64,000 bases of DNA, taken from Rhodamnia argentea (taxonomy: Eukaryota; Streptophyta; Magnoliopsida; Myrtales; Myrtaceae). The stretch spans positions 682,001 to 746,000 of the forward strand of contig NC_063156.1 in the NCBI RefSeq assembly GCF_020921035.1. Direction: 5' to 3'. The notes beneath the pieces were generated by a model that was given only the letters and a program-made list of their open reading frames with translations, made no database searches and was not told the DNA's origin. Shown one piece after another: positions 47,993 through 59,257 of this stretch (the stretch's first letter is position 1; the number at the start of each line of letters is the position of its first letter). A program made the position numbers and the translations under genes.

Positions 47993-49830
47993 CCCGATTT
48001 GGGACTTAATCGGAGGTTCCGGCTTTACGTTCTTTTGCTTTTTGTGTCGTTTCGCATCGCCATTTGATGTCACCTTTACCTCGTACGTTGCATCATAACC
48101 CATTCGACTTTCTTGTACTTTTCTTTCTCAGACTCCTTCGTTTTTATGTCTGTGAAACCTCACGATTGGGTAGTTGAAATTAAAGGGGATGGTTAATATT
48201 TCTTATCCAGTTCAACCTCAAAATTTCATTCGAAAAAATTCCAAAAAAAGAATCGGGTCATGACAATTCTAGTAAGTTCGATATTTCGACCGAATGATCA
48301 CATCATCCATCACATATTATCTGATAAATCGTAAATTCATTGATAATGCGAATCTTACTTTGAATTTTCCCATTGGTAATTCTGTGTCATCGTTGCTGGT
48401 TTTATTCTGTGGCCTTTTCACTGGTCTGGATTAAAAACTTAGTGGTCAACATGAACAGGTTGTGGCCCACACCATAGCCCCCAGGCCCAGGCCCATCCTC
48501 GCCACCCAAGTCAAAGCTCCACTCGGCTCAAAAGTCAAACCTGTGGTCAAAGCTATCTGACAGATTTTTTTTTTCTATTTTCGATTTGATTTTCTATTGA
48601 GTCATGGAGAAATTATAGGGAAGGTAAATCCCATTTGTCCAATTTCCATTGGGTTGGGGATGTAAAAAAAAATTGATTGAATAGAGAAAATCATGCAATC
48701 CCTCGAATAAAGAAACTACGGAAAATATGGGTTGCAAAGTGCAATTTTTTTTTTTTTTGGGTGAAATCGGGGTAGTAATGACATTTGAAATTAGAGCAAT
48801 TTGTTAATATCTCCTAATATTACTCAAATCCAATTAAACCTCAAAATTTAATTAAAAAGATCTCGATAAATATTCAATAAATGAGATGAACGAGAACCAT
48901 TTGATACACTGGTCCAATTTACAATTGAATGATCACGCATATTCCTTACATATCTCAGATATCCTATATTTAAATCTAAATATCTCCCATCCATTAGAAT
49001 TTAAATTCTTTTCCTAATTATCCAAATCTTACTTTCCCTTTTTTTTGGGTCGAACAAATCTTACTTTTTTTTTGGTCGAAAAATCTTACTTTCTTGGTTG
49101 TTAGATTTTCCCCTATTTTTGCGTGGGGGCCTACTTGAACCTGGAACATGTTGTGGCCCACATCCACCGGATATAGCACTCAGGCCCAGGCCTAGGAACA
49201 GGCCCAGAGCGAGGCCCGTCTTGAGCAGTCGCTTTTCATTAATTTTCAGTCTCAAAGCCTGCAAGTCGCTCAAAGCGGTGAAATCGCTCCATTGACTCTC
49301 GAAATAAAAACCAAGTTGTTTCGGTGCAACGAAACTGCCGAGGTTTCAGATTTTCTCAAGTCGTCGAAGGTCAGTGCTCGTCCTCTCTAAGTAAAGTAGT
49401 TGCAGATCTTTCCGACAAGTGAAATTTCTTGCTTTCCGTTTGATTTTCTTGTCGGTCGCCCAGAAATTGCAGGAAAACGTGGCGAAATTCTTAATTTCTC
49501 TCTTAGCAGAATCAAATTTTCAAGCTATTAGTTCATGTTCGTGTGGTTTTGATTTGCGAAGCTCAGGTTTAGGATCTGAGTTCTTTGCGGAATGCTGATT
49601 CGTAATTCATGTGGAGCATAATAGATGAGATTCTGAATATGGTCAAATGCTTGTCGTTTGTGCTGCTATGCTGGTGCGAAGCATATCATTTGTTTGATTC
49701 ATTTCGTGTTGTCACTGTGTCGATGTGATTCCTGTCTACTATTGCCAGCTACTGGATCTCATGATTTCCCCCCTCTTTGCGGCTTGTCTGAAACAATCCT
49801 GAGGCAATAGATTGCATTTTGTTAATGCAG
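47993..49830. other. Spacer and CNR6 leader with probable 5'-UTR intron
   Basis: Right of the RING-H2 3' UTR is AT-rich sequence. Two loosely similar stretches (TTGTGGCCCACA...CAGGCCCAGGCC at about 48461-48502 and 49151-49192) stand about 690 bp apart. A leader exon of the CNR6 gene appears to end at 49369 (CGAAG|GTCAGT), with the intron closing at 49830 (TTAATGCAG) immediately before the ATG. Confidence 0.5.
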
Positions 49831-52800
49831 ATGGCGGAGGGATCTAGGCAATCGCATTACGTAAAGCTGACAAAGGACCAAGCGCCTTCGGAGGATATAA
49901 AGCCTGGAGAGCTTAACCTGCCTATTGAGGTTCCACAGGTTTGTACTCTTCAGTCTTGACTCTTGAGTGTCTTTGTTATGCCTTTCTTTGTTCCCCCAGG
50001 ATAATGTGGAAATGGTGTAGATATATTTCTGAAGGATGTCGCGTTAAGTAACCTGGCTGGAGAGTGGAAAGTTGCCTTGAATGGGGTTCAGTTGGTGATA
50101 TATCAGTTTTACTAATTTATGGAGTAACTCCTCTTAGTTATCACCTTGTTCCATCTGTTCTCAAAATCGGTGCCTTTTTATTGAATCCCTTTGGACTTCT
50201 TATGTAAGGATATGGACTTCTTTGTGTGTTATCAATATCTCCACGAGCAATTCGTCAAAACAGAATTTCTCAAGCACTGCCATCCTTTGTTGGTTGAGTC
50301 CGCGGTTTATTCCTTTTTTTTAGAAATAGATATCCTCTTCTTTTATTCATAATTGAGCAAATTGTATATACAGGTATGGCCTTTTGGGTATATAGGGATG
50401 GAAAAGAATTGCTGCCAATGTTTTTTAATTGGTTGCATGTTTGCAGTTAAACATTTACATGAATTGTCTAACCGTGGTGGCTTTTAAGTGATTTCTGGCT
50501 TTTTGAAATGACTGATTGATTAGTTTTACGGGTGAATAATTATGGGCTCTATAGTTAGTGGCTCATGTACTGAGTAATGACTTTGAGGTCCTTAAACATT
50601 TGTGGCTCATGTGATCACATTGGCATATGTGATATGTACTTTATACCTAGCATTTGGCAAATACTACCAGGTCAATTATTTGATTCTCATTAGTTGAGCT
50701 GTTCAACCATTATATAATGGATTTTAAGTTTGAATCATTCGTCTCTGTTCCTTCAGAACATCAGGAGGTTTTTTCTGGCTATCCTCCTGTTTTCCATGGT
50801 TTGTGACTGTTTTCTCTAGTCTGTCTTCTTCTCTGGGATTATGCTATATATGTGATAATTTGACTGTATCAATTAGAATTAAGGATAACATCCATAGGAA
50901 ACTAGAATCTGGTGATTGGTAATCGTTTGCTCATCTTTTTGTGAAACTATTCTTGGGAGCTAAGCTAAGGACATTGAACCTATTTTCTGTTGCTGAGATG
51001 TAAACCTATTCCTGAAGCAATTATCTGTCCATGCTTCATTTTCTGCTTGTCTCAGCAATGAAGTAAAACCAATCATACCTTCTCTAGAGAACATTTCTAT
51101 AATTTGACTAGTTACATTTTGGGAAAGCTTGTGACTCTGGCAGTTGTCTGAAGCTGCAGTCAGAGGGACTTGCTTTCAGCAGACTCAAATATATTTAAAG
51201 ACTTTTTTGAGGATTAGAATCAAGCGACTTCTGGACTTTCTGTGTTGCTCATGCTTTGAGTGGACATTGAAATGATGTTTGAGTTCTTGATTTATACCAT
51301 GCCGTCGAATTTCAATGTTTGAGCTTTCCTTTCTGTCAAGTTGTCTTCCTGTTTCAGGAAGATTAACATCCGGGGAGCCTCATCCCTTCATGGGACTAAG
51401 TGATTGTCGCCGGATTTCTAAAATATTAAATTTCTTGTCTTGAATATAGAGCTTCCTTTCTGATTATTCCGATTGGGGTGTTGGATACGGAAGGTGCATG
51501 CTGTCATTTATGGATGCTTATGTGATGCCAATGTTGGCAATCTTTCCTTAAGCCTTAGATAGGTCAAGGAATAAATGGCTAGGTCTACATATGCTAAACT
51601 CGTCGTACTGGTACAGTTGGATGTTCGCAAATGTCACGAATGTGGGCAACCTCTTCCTGAAAGCTTTGAGCCTCCTGCAGATGAAAATTGGACAACTGGA
51701 ATATTTGGTTGTGCTGAAGACAGCGAAAGTTGTAAGTTTCAGGACAGCTGAACTTTTGCATTATATTGTCTAGTGAGTGGATACTGGAGACTCCTGTTAT
51801 CTCTCTTTCCAAACATGCTAGCCTTCTTTAGATTTGAGGTTGAGATTTAAAACAGTTTGTAAGCGGGAATAGATGGTGTTCACATAGTCTTGGTTACGAA
51901 ATTGCCTTCTCCCTTTGCTGTGTATGTTTTACGAATATCCGACAGTGGCACAAAAAGCATGAGCCCATTATGGAAACACTTAAATTACTTTTGGAACTGA
52001 GCTGGTATCATTAATGGGGTTACCTTTAGGCTCGGTGAACGAATTGAGGAAATGTGGGTAAAGGTTGTCAAATTTTAATAAAGATCCACCAGAAATTGGC
52101 TTGTGTTTGAACGGTTGAGTGAAATGAGTGGCAGAGTAAGCCTGTGAAGTAAGCATTAATGTTTGATAGTTTATGGTCAGAGAGGTCACAACATACTGCT
52201 GGGCCGCTCTGGCTTTTTGCTGTGCTTTGTTTATTCACTTGTGCCTTGCCTTAGATTATTCTTCAGATTGTCTCATATAACATTTTGGGCCGGTTAAGGA
52301 AAAGCTTATTGTATGAGTTCCAATGCAGGCTGGACTGGACTATTTTGCCCTTGTGTCCTGTTCGGTCGCAATGTTGAGAGCTTGAGAGAGGACACTCCTT
52401 GGACCTCTCCATGCATCTGTCATGCCATTTTCGTGGAAGGTGGCATTGCACTAGCAGTAGCTACAGCGGCGTTCCATGGCATTGACCCTCATACGTCATT
52501 TCTCATTGGTGAGGGCTTAGTATTTGCTTGGTGGATGTGTGGCATTTACACCGGCCTTGTTCGCCAATCACTGCAGAAGAAATATCATTTGAAGGTACTT
52601 CAAGCTTTTTCCATGTGCTTCTAACTCATTTTGTCCGGCAAACAACATGGTAAACATTTAATTGCATACTGGCAAATATTTGCAGCTGTGACTGGAGTTG
52701 TTTCACCGTGCTCTGATCACATGTACCTGTTGGCCTACAGATTCTGTAGCACATAATTGCCATTTACTCTGTGGAGGAAAATCTCATTTTCCTTTGGCCA

Positions 52801-53390
52801 TGGAATCTTGATTTACTGTGAATGACAAATACGTAATGTAAGAGGTGTGTGATGTCTTATGCATTGGACATGTCAAAGAAAGTTGGTAATCTATTTACTT
52901 TTAGAAAGGGCTTGTGGGAGTCTCCAAAAGATATGGGATTAGACAGTTTGCTTGTGAAGCTAGGGTTCTTTCTTGAATGATGCCAAGAGAGTCTTATCAT
53001 GACGTAATTCCTCTTGCAGGCTAAACAAGCTTGGCTAGTAAAGCATTTTACCATTTTTCTTAGTACATATGGATTTTTTTCCGCACTTTTTTACTTAACT
53101 GTGCAAATACTAGTCCTCTTGTCTGGCTCTTACCATTTCCTCCTCGGCACTAACGACTGCAGAATGCCCCGTGCGATCCATGCTTGGTGCATTGCTGCAT
53201 GCACTGGTGCGCTGTGTGTCAGGAGCACAGGGAGATGAAAGGTCGACTCTCGGAAAATGTCGTCATGCCAATGACTATCGTAAATCCTCCCCCTGTTCAA
53301 GAGATGAGCTCCACGAGTGAAGCCCATGATTCTGCACCACCTTCTGCAGACAACGGCGAGCACACAAAATTGGAAATGCAGCCTTTATAG
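49831..53390 (+). CDS. CNR6: PLAC8-family cell number regulator (CNR6-like)
   Basis: Four coding exons: 49831-49938, 51617-51731, 52329-52594, 53163-53390. They total 717 nt, 238 residues, all GT-AG. The ATG directly follows an intron acceptor. The N-terminus [19 protein letters not shown] is followed by [28 protein letters not shown]. The PLAC8 core is [17 protein letters not shown]...[10 protein letters not shown], two hydrophobic helices ([27 protein letters not shown]), and then [36 protein letters not shown]. The tail is Pro/Ser-rich. PLAC8 proteins of this branch are membrane proteins linked to organ size, cadmium or calcium handling; the specific role is unknown here. I recall At5g51400 as the matching gene, next to LUC7 (At5g51410). 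Confidence 0.93.
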
Positions 53391-54436
53391 CAGACTTAAA
53401 TATCCACATATGGAGAGAATGTGAATAATCACCGGCGGGGCGTCGATTTGGTGGTATATGTGGTCGCGATCTTCCTTCTTTGTGCTCATTTAAGATTTTG
53501 ATGACTTTGATTTTAGGATTCCATGTGATCTTATGGTGCAAATGGGACAATTTATACATCTATACACAGATTATATATCATTTTGAAAATTCGTTGCACG
53601 TCTAGATTCAAATAAGAGTCTCTGCCCGATCAGTCGGAGGGAGAACCTAGAGCTTATATATACAATTAGTGTAGCGTCTCCTTAAGTATACCAGGAAAGA
53701 AATAGAATGTTGATGACCCGGGATTCGGCTACCATGTCTTGTATAAAATTATAAGCGGCTCTAATTTGTGATCGGTATCTAAGGTTCGATAATATGTATA
53801 ATTACAATGTAGATGACATACTCCTTTGTTTGCACTGCCAGATAGTCTTCTTCCGAGTCTTGTCGAAACACTAAAATAAGTAGAATGATTTCAACGACTT
53901 CGGCATCTTCGTGCGCCTTTTCTTCTCTCTTTTTCAATAGGGAGAAGCTATTAAAGCTGCATCGTTATGTAAAATAGGTTAAGCCGTTTTGCGCTTTATG
54001 CCTAGCGTATTTTAACTCTTGCAAACACCCCTTTCAAAGTGATAGAATAAATGAAGAATTATATAACGTTTTGAAAATAATCAGCAGTGATCTTACGAAA
54101 TCTCACACGAAGCCGCGAGATATGGGTTTGGTGTGGTGCTTCTCTATTTCTTTCTAGAATTTCTATTTCTGTTCTCTCCATGAACTGGCAAAAAAAAAGG
54201 AAATTCAGAATAGAGAGAGATTATCCAAAGGAAAGGATGATTTCAAATGCAACTGATGTGTTCGACAGTAGATTTCCACTAGATAATAAGCATGAACCAC
54301 TCCCAGATAAGGACGCCCAAAATTTGAAAGAAAACACTGTCAAACTGCGCCACTTCTACCATGTGCATGTTTCACTTCTCGTTCTCCATTCTCAAATCTC
54401 ACTGCCATTGTCATACTCAGCCCGACATTGCCAAAA
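53391..54436. other. CNR6 3' flank and spacer
   Basis: The first 200-300 bp are the likely CNR6 3' UTR. The rest has no recognisable gene, element end or RNA. Confidence 0.4.
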
Positions 54437-54769
54437 ATGCTTTCTCCATTCAATGGCAACGCAAGGCGAGGGAAAGAGCCATGTGAAAGCAGCGCATCTA
54501 TTAGTTCTTCGTCGTCACCGTCGGCGTCTCCGCACGAAGACTCGCCGAGTGCTATTCACCGAGCCGCCACATCTCGCGATGTCAGGGACATATTCTACGG
54601 GAGCGACGATGGTTTGGGACATGTGACGTACGAGGACGATGTAGCGGTGGCCATGAAGAGGCGGTCCTTGATATCCTTGAGGAGGAAGGCTGACAAAAAG
54701 AGACGTGCCTTCAGTTTCAACACGGGTTGCTTCGAATTCCTCAAATTCTTTTGCGGTGGGAGACGGTAA
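54437..54769 (+). CDS. Hypothetical small protein, Ser-rich N-half and basic C-half
   Basis: ATG 54437 starts a 110-residue frame; the open frame nine bases longer begins with TTG. The N-half is Ser-rich (SSASISSSSSPSASPHEDSPSA). A middle segment, TSRDVRDIFYGSDDGLGHVTYEDDVAVAMKRRS, looks like constrained protein sequence. The C-terminus is basic then Cys-containing (RRKADKKRRAFSFNTGCFEF...CGGRR). There is no signal peptide or membrane helix. I recognise no family. Codon composition is more coding-like than its surroundings, and there is no competing long antisense frame, so it may be real; a single-exon gene cannot be confirmed without transcripts. Confidence 0.45.
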   Translation: MLSPFNGNARRGKEPCESSASISSSSSPSASPHEDSPSAIHRAATSRDVRDIFYGSDDGLGHVTYEDDVAVAMKRRSLISLRRKADKKRRAFSFNTGCFEFLKFFCGGRR

Positions 54770-55967
54770 CCAATATTTTCCACACCGTGTTCCCCCCTAG
54801 GTTTTCTTTATCCTTTTTGTTTTCTCCGTTTCTTCTCGTAGCAAAGTGATGTGATGGCTACTATGGACATCCAAATTTTTCCTGTTCTTTCACTATGGGA
54901 TTACAACAAGTAAGAAAAACTCGCCATTCTTTTTATTATATCATTTAGGGTTTCCGGTACTAGTCGGCAACCGACTCGGTATCTCTTTAATTATATCGTT
55001 GGAGTGTCCGGTACTAATCGGCAACCGATTAACACCCAATGCGTATGACGGTTCCCCTTTCTCGACCTCAATCCCTCGTAGAGGTGGTTCGTGGCTCTTG
55101 ACTGAGGGTGGCCAAACCAAAGCACAGAATTAACTAGGTCAACCTAGTTGGGCTAAGAAAAAATCCAATATCAGCAAGTAATAGTATAGTAAGGATGGCA
55201 AGGATTGCAACCCAATTCGAGTTTTGCTTAACAGGATTGCATGAAATGTCGACTCCGCCCAAATGGTGGAAGCCGGTGGCCGAGGGTGTGTAGCTACGTC
55301 CATTGGGGCTTATCCGAACAACGATTTTGATGATACCCGCCACATTCTATCTGTTTGTGATAGATTCACCTAATAATAGATAGAATATAACATAATCTTT
55401 AGATTTCATATTTTATCTTATCCATTTAAATTCTCTAGATTTCATATTTTATCATATTTAATCATATTCTGATGAGAAATTTAGACGATCAATCGGAACA
55501 TAAGACTATAGCACTAATCAGATTGATCAGATAGTTGGTATGTTGGTAGATGGACTTGATTATCCAGGTCAAATGGCCACAAACGACAGGACCAGCGCTC
55601 GTCGTACTTGCACCGGTCAGAGTTCGTCGAAAGAAACATGCGTCTGAAAACGACGCGGCTTAGATCCGAGGGGCATTACTGGTATTTAAGAATACCATCC
55701 ACGTGTCTGCTCCTCCATTGAGCCACGTCCGCGGCGGTTGACATTTTTCAAAATTCATTGCCACGAGCAGTTGCGACCCAAACCGCGCGTATACAAAAGA
55801 AATCATTCTCCCTTCCTCAATCGACATTCCAAGGCTTGAAAGACATCAGAGCACTCATCTTTGATGGTCGAACCCGGGTTACAGTTAGATTGCTCATCCC
55901 CTTTTTCCATCTGAAATTCAACTTTTTTTCAGAACTTTCGCGAGTCCGGCTGTTGATCGATTAATCT
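54770..55967. other. TIP5;1 upstream region
   Basis: A direct repeat of GTGTCCGGTACTAATCGGCAACCGA with one degenerate partner occurs at about 54953-54977 and 55006-55030. AT-rich blocks near 55380-55470 repeat the phrase TAGATTTCATATTTTATC. The proximal part holds the leader of TIP5;1. No gene is supported. Confidence 0.45.
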
Positions 55968-57223
55968 ATGAGGGGAATGGCGCCGACTGCACTCATGTCG
56001 CGCTTCGGAGAATCGGTCACCGCGAATGCCTTCAGATCTTATCTCGCCGAGTTCATCTCCACTTTCTTTTACGTGCTTGCCGTTGTCGGATCCGCCATGT
56101 CTTCCCGTGAGTCTCTAAACTTCATATAATGATCTATTTCCATGTAAAACGCGTCGAATTTAAACACGATTTTGATCGCGATGATCATCTTTGCTCTCGG
56201 ATAACTCACAATTTGATACGTACACGAGAGAAGAAGTTCTGAACTTTTCCTGAAAGGCATGCACTGTGATCAGTTGGTAAGTAGTGAAGATGGCGATGCA
56301 AGAGTTTAGTTAAAAGTGGCGTACAAGTGACCGGACAGATTGGTGAATACTGGATGCTAGTTGAACTTTCTGGGACTTTCCTTTCTGCACTGACTAGACA
56401 GATTGTGCATGGCGATAGTGACCCCAAACGGTAATAAAATTTCGTGCACAGGGAAGATGTTGCCGGATGCGGCGGTCGAACCGTCGAGCCTCGTGGTGGT
56501 GGCAATGTGCAACACATTGGCGTTGGCGACGGCGGTGTACATATCAGCAAGCATATCCGGAGGGCATGTGAATCCGGCGGTGACGTTCGGGAAGGCGGTG
56601 GGAGGCCACATCAGCGTTCCGACGGCCCTCTTCTACTGGACTGCCCAAATGCTGGCTTCTGTCATGGCCTCTGTCCTCTTGAAAGCCGCCACGGCCGGTC
56701 AGGTGATAAAATGTTGCTAACATTTTACCGTTATCAGGACATTGAACTGAATATCGAATTACTACATAAATATACGTTGGAAGATTTTTTTGGTCGATGA
56801 TTAATAGATTCAAGAATTTGGTATTGGCAGGCAGTGCCAACATTCAGAATAGCAGGAGAAATGACAGGATTTGGAGCATCAGTGCTTGAAGCATTCCTGA
56901 CATTTGCTCTGGTCTACACTATTTATGCTGCTGGAGACCCAAGGCACGGTCAGATAGGAGCAATCGGACCCATCGCGATCGGGTTCGCTGCGGGAGCCGG
57001 AGTCCTAGCCTCGGGCCCGTTCTCGGGTGGTTCCATGAATCCAGCATGCTCGTTCGGGTCTGCTCTCGTGGCGGGCACCTTCAAGAACCAGGCAGTGTAC
57101 TGGGTCGGGCCTTTGATTGGGGCCGCGGTGGCAGGTCTCCTCTATGATAATCTGGTGTTTGCTTCTCCGGCGGCGGCGGCGGCGGATCCAAGCAGGGGGA
57201 TGTCGGCAGGATTTGGGGTCTAA
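55968..57223 (+). CDS. TIP5-1: Tonoplast intrinsic protein, TIP5;1-type aquaporin
   Basis: Three exons: 55968-56106, 56452-56702, 56831-57223 (783 nt, 260 residues). The start [46 protein letters not shown] matches the TIP5 N-terminus. Six membrane helices; the two pore motifs are GGHVNPAV and GGSMNPAC. Of the aromatic/arginine filter, the H2 position is Asn ([13 protein letters not shown]) rather than the His of most TIPs, and the loop-E positions are Gly (GGSMNPA) and Cys (NPAC), as in TIP5;1. The H5 position appears to be Ala (IGFAAG) where I recall Val. TIP5;1 is pollen-specific in Arabidopsis and conducts water and urea, with reports of mitochondrial location and boron tolerance. The C-terminus is Ala-rich ([10 protein letters not shown]). 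It follows PEX11B here as At3g47440 follows At3g47430. Confidence 0.95.
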
Positions 57224-57880
57224 GGACGTGTCTCATTAGCAAGTGTATCGTGCTTTAGTTTGTGTGCGTGTTTGTGTATTGTTTTACCTTCATATTTTTA
57301 GATCGAAATTAGACAGATCTTTGTTCATGACTCTTCCTGATTGTTGTTGTTGAAAAGTTGTAGTGTATCCTGAGCTTTACATGGACATATGGATGGTTAT
57401 TGGAATTTGGGCGGGCATCAGGAGGTTTTAGTATCTCTCTTTGCATCGATATAATTAGGGGATGAGCAAAACAGATCGACCGAACTGAACCAAAGTGGCT
57501 AATTGAGTCCGGTTCTCAAGGATGCCGGTTTAATTCCCCATTCCATAAAATTGAAACTGGTAACCGGTGGTCCAGTTCCCGATTTCAGGGTGGGAACCGG
57601 ACTAGACCGATTCTTTTTTATTATTACTTCTATTGTTTTGGTCGACCATTTTTTTTGTAAAATTTTTGCCTCTTCCTTCGTGTCCTAAATTGGCTAAATC
57701 GCAAACCCTAAATCGCATGTCGGTGCTCTCACGCCTTGCTCTTTGCCTTTCGGTCATGTCCACCTCGTCGACACCACCTTGCCGTCATCCTCAAGGTTGC
57801 TTCTCTCTCTCTCTCTCGGCTTCCGATTACTTACGATTTAATTCTTAGCTGCAGATTGCCAATCGGATTAATCAAGAGCT
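57224..57880. other. TIP5;1 3' flank with degraded repeat
   Basis: After the 3' UTR, 57470-57610 shows ACCGGT/GGAACCGG-rich phrases (GGTAACCGGTGGTCC, GGTGGGAACCGGACT) typical of a dispersed plant repeat. No coding function is seen. Confidence 0.4.
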
Positions 57881-57884
57881 GCTC

Positions 57885-58550
57885 AAATGGAGGCTCTTTT
57901 TGTTTCCGAAAAATAACTTTCAAAATAATATTTTTCGAATTCTCTGGTGTTCGATTTATGGAAAATAAACGAGTCAAGGAAAATATTTTCCGCTCATAGA
58001 AAAAACGCATTCAGAAGTGAGGAAAATGATTTTCTCTTTTTGAGAAGATGAAAACATTTTCCATCATCTTTTCCTCCCTCTATTCCTTCACTTTTTAATT
58101 ATTTTGTTCTTGTCTTTTCTTTCTTTTTATTTCAAACTTTGTTTTTACCTTTTTAATAATTTTTTTTATTTTTTCTTTATTCTATTTTCCATAAAAAAAA
58201 ATTCTTCATCTGCCGATTGCCGGATTTGGCGAGCCTCGAGCTCACCTGCCCTCACCTTGCGTACGGTAGGTCGCCGCCATCGCCGTGGCCGGCGACTAGC
58301 CAAAGAAGAATGGAAAAAAAAAATAAAAAAAGAAAGAGAAAAAGAAAATAATTAAAATTTTGATTTTTTTAAGTAAAATGTAATAATAGAAATTATCAAA
58401 ATGAGTGCACGGAGGAAATTGATTTTTACTACTGAAAGGTAGAAAATATTTTTCAATTCATTTTCAAGTTTCAAATTTAACGCCGGAAAATATTATCATT
58501 TTCCTGAAAAATGAAGTTGATTTTCCGCGAAAAAGCCGAAGCACCAAAAG
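57885..58550. mobile_element. Foldback element, family 4
   Basis: Left arm: TTTCCGAAAAATAACTTTC ... GGAAAATATTTTCCGCTC. Right arm: the inverse GCCGGAAAATATTATCATTT ... AAGTTGATTTTCCGCGAAAA. A GC-rich core is at about 58205-58300. Arms are imperfect. A short relative is near 13.4 kb. Ends are approximate. Confidence 0.5.
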
Positions 58551-58655
58551 ATTCTGCCCAACATAAGATGAAACTTGTAGGAGGCAGCATCTCAAATTTT
58601 GAAGGGTTACACGGCATATTGTTCAATGCCAACTATGATATGAGATCAAGTAGTT

Positions 58656-59257
58656 CAATGGGAAAAATAAAATAAAAATGTCCTAAACCTGTTATATTGA
58701 TATCAATTCAATCATAAACCTTTCGGTTAAACCAATTTAGTCATAAACATTTTCACATCGTTACCATTTTCATTCATCTCGGCCAATTTAGGCTGGAAAT
58801 TGCGACGAGGATGCCAACCGTATTACGTGGCAAAATTGGTGTAGACGTAGAAATTTTTTAACTTAAAACTATTTTTTTCTTTTTCCTTTTCTTTTCCCTA
58901 GTGGCCTTTCACTGGCCACGGCCTTTGGTTGATGGCCAAGGAAAAAAAAAATTCAATAAGTTCATTGGATTATTATAAAAATATTAACGTCATTGCCAAT
59001 CATGTCACGTAGGATGCCCAACATCCACGACGGTGATTTTCAGCCAAATCTGACATACAAAAAGTTACGTCATCGCCGGCCCTACCATGTAGGATGGTTG
59101 GTGTCCATGCCAGCGATTTCCATCCTAAATTGGTTGGATAAACTGAATTGGTACCACTGTGAAAATGGTTATGACTAAATTGATCAAATTAAAATTTCAG
59201 GATTGAATTGATATCAATGCAATTGGTTTATAATCTTTTTGGGTAATTTTCCCATTG
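58656..59257. mobile_element. Best-preserved family 1 long-TIR element
   Basis: It opens CAATGGGAAAA and closes TTTTCCCATTG. Arms of about 200 bp are inverted with many exact blocks: TTGATATCAATTCAAT, CAATTTAGTCATAA.CATTTTCACA, CCAATTTAGG.TGGAAAT and GTAGG...GTTGG. The core (about 58895-58945) contains GGCCACGGCCTTTGG between T-rich and A-rich runs. GTTCAA flanks both sides (58653-58658 and 59257-59262) as a possible partial target duplication. No transposase frame. Confidence 0.75.

Noticed and set aside
48461-49192. Paired repeats as LTRs of a small element upstream of CNR6
   Set aside because: Only about 25-30 bp of GGCCCACA/CAGGCCCAGGCC similarity, with no terminal TG/CA or target duplication.
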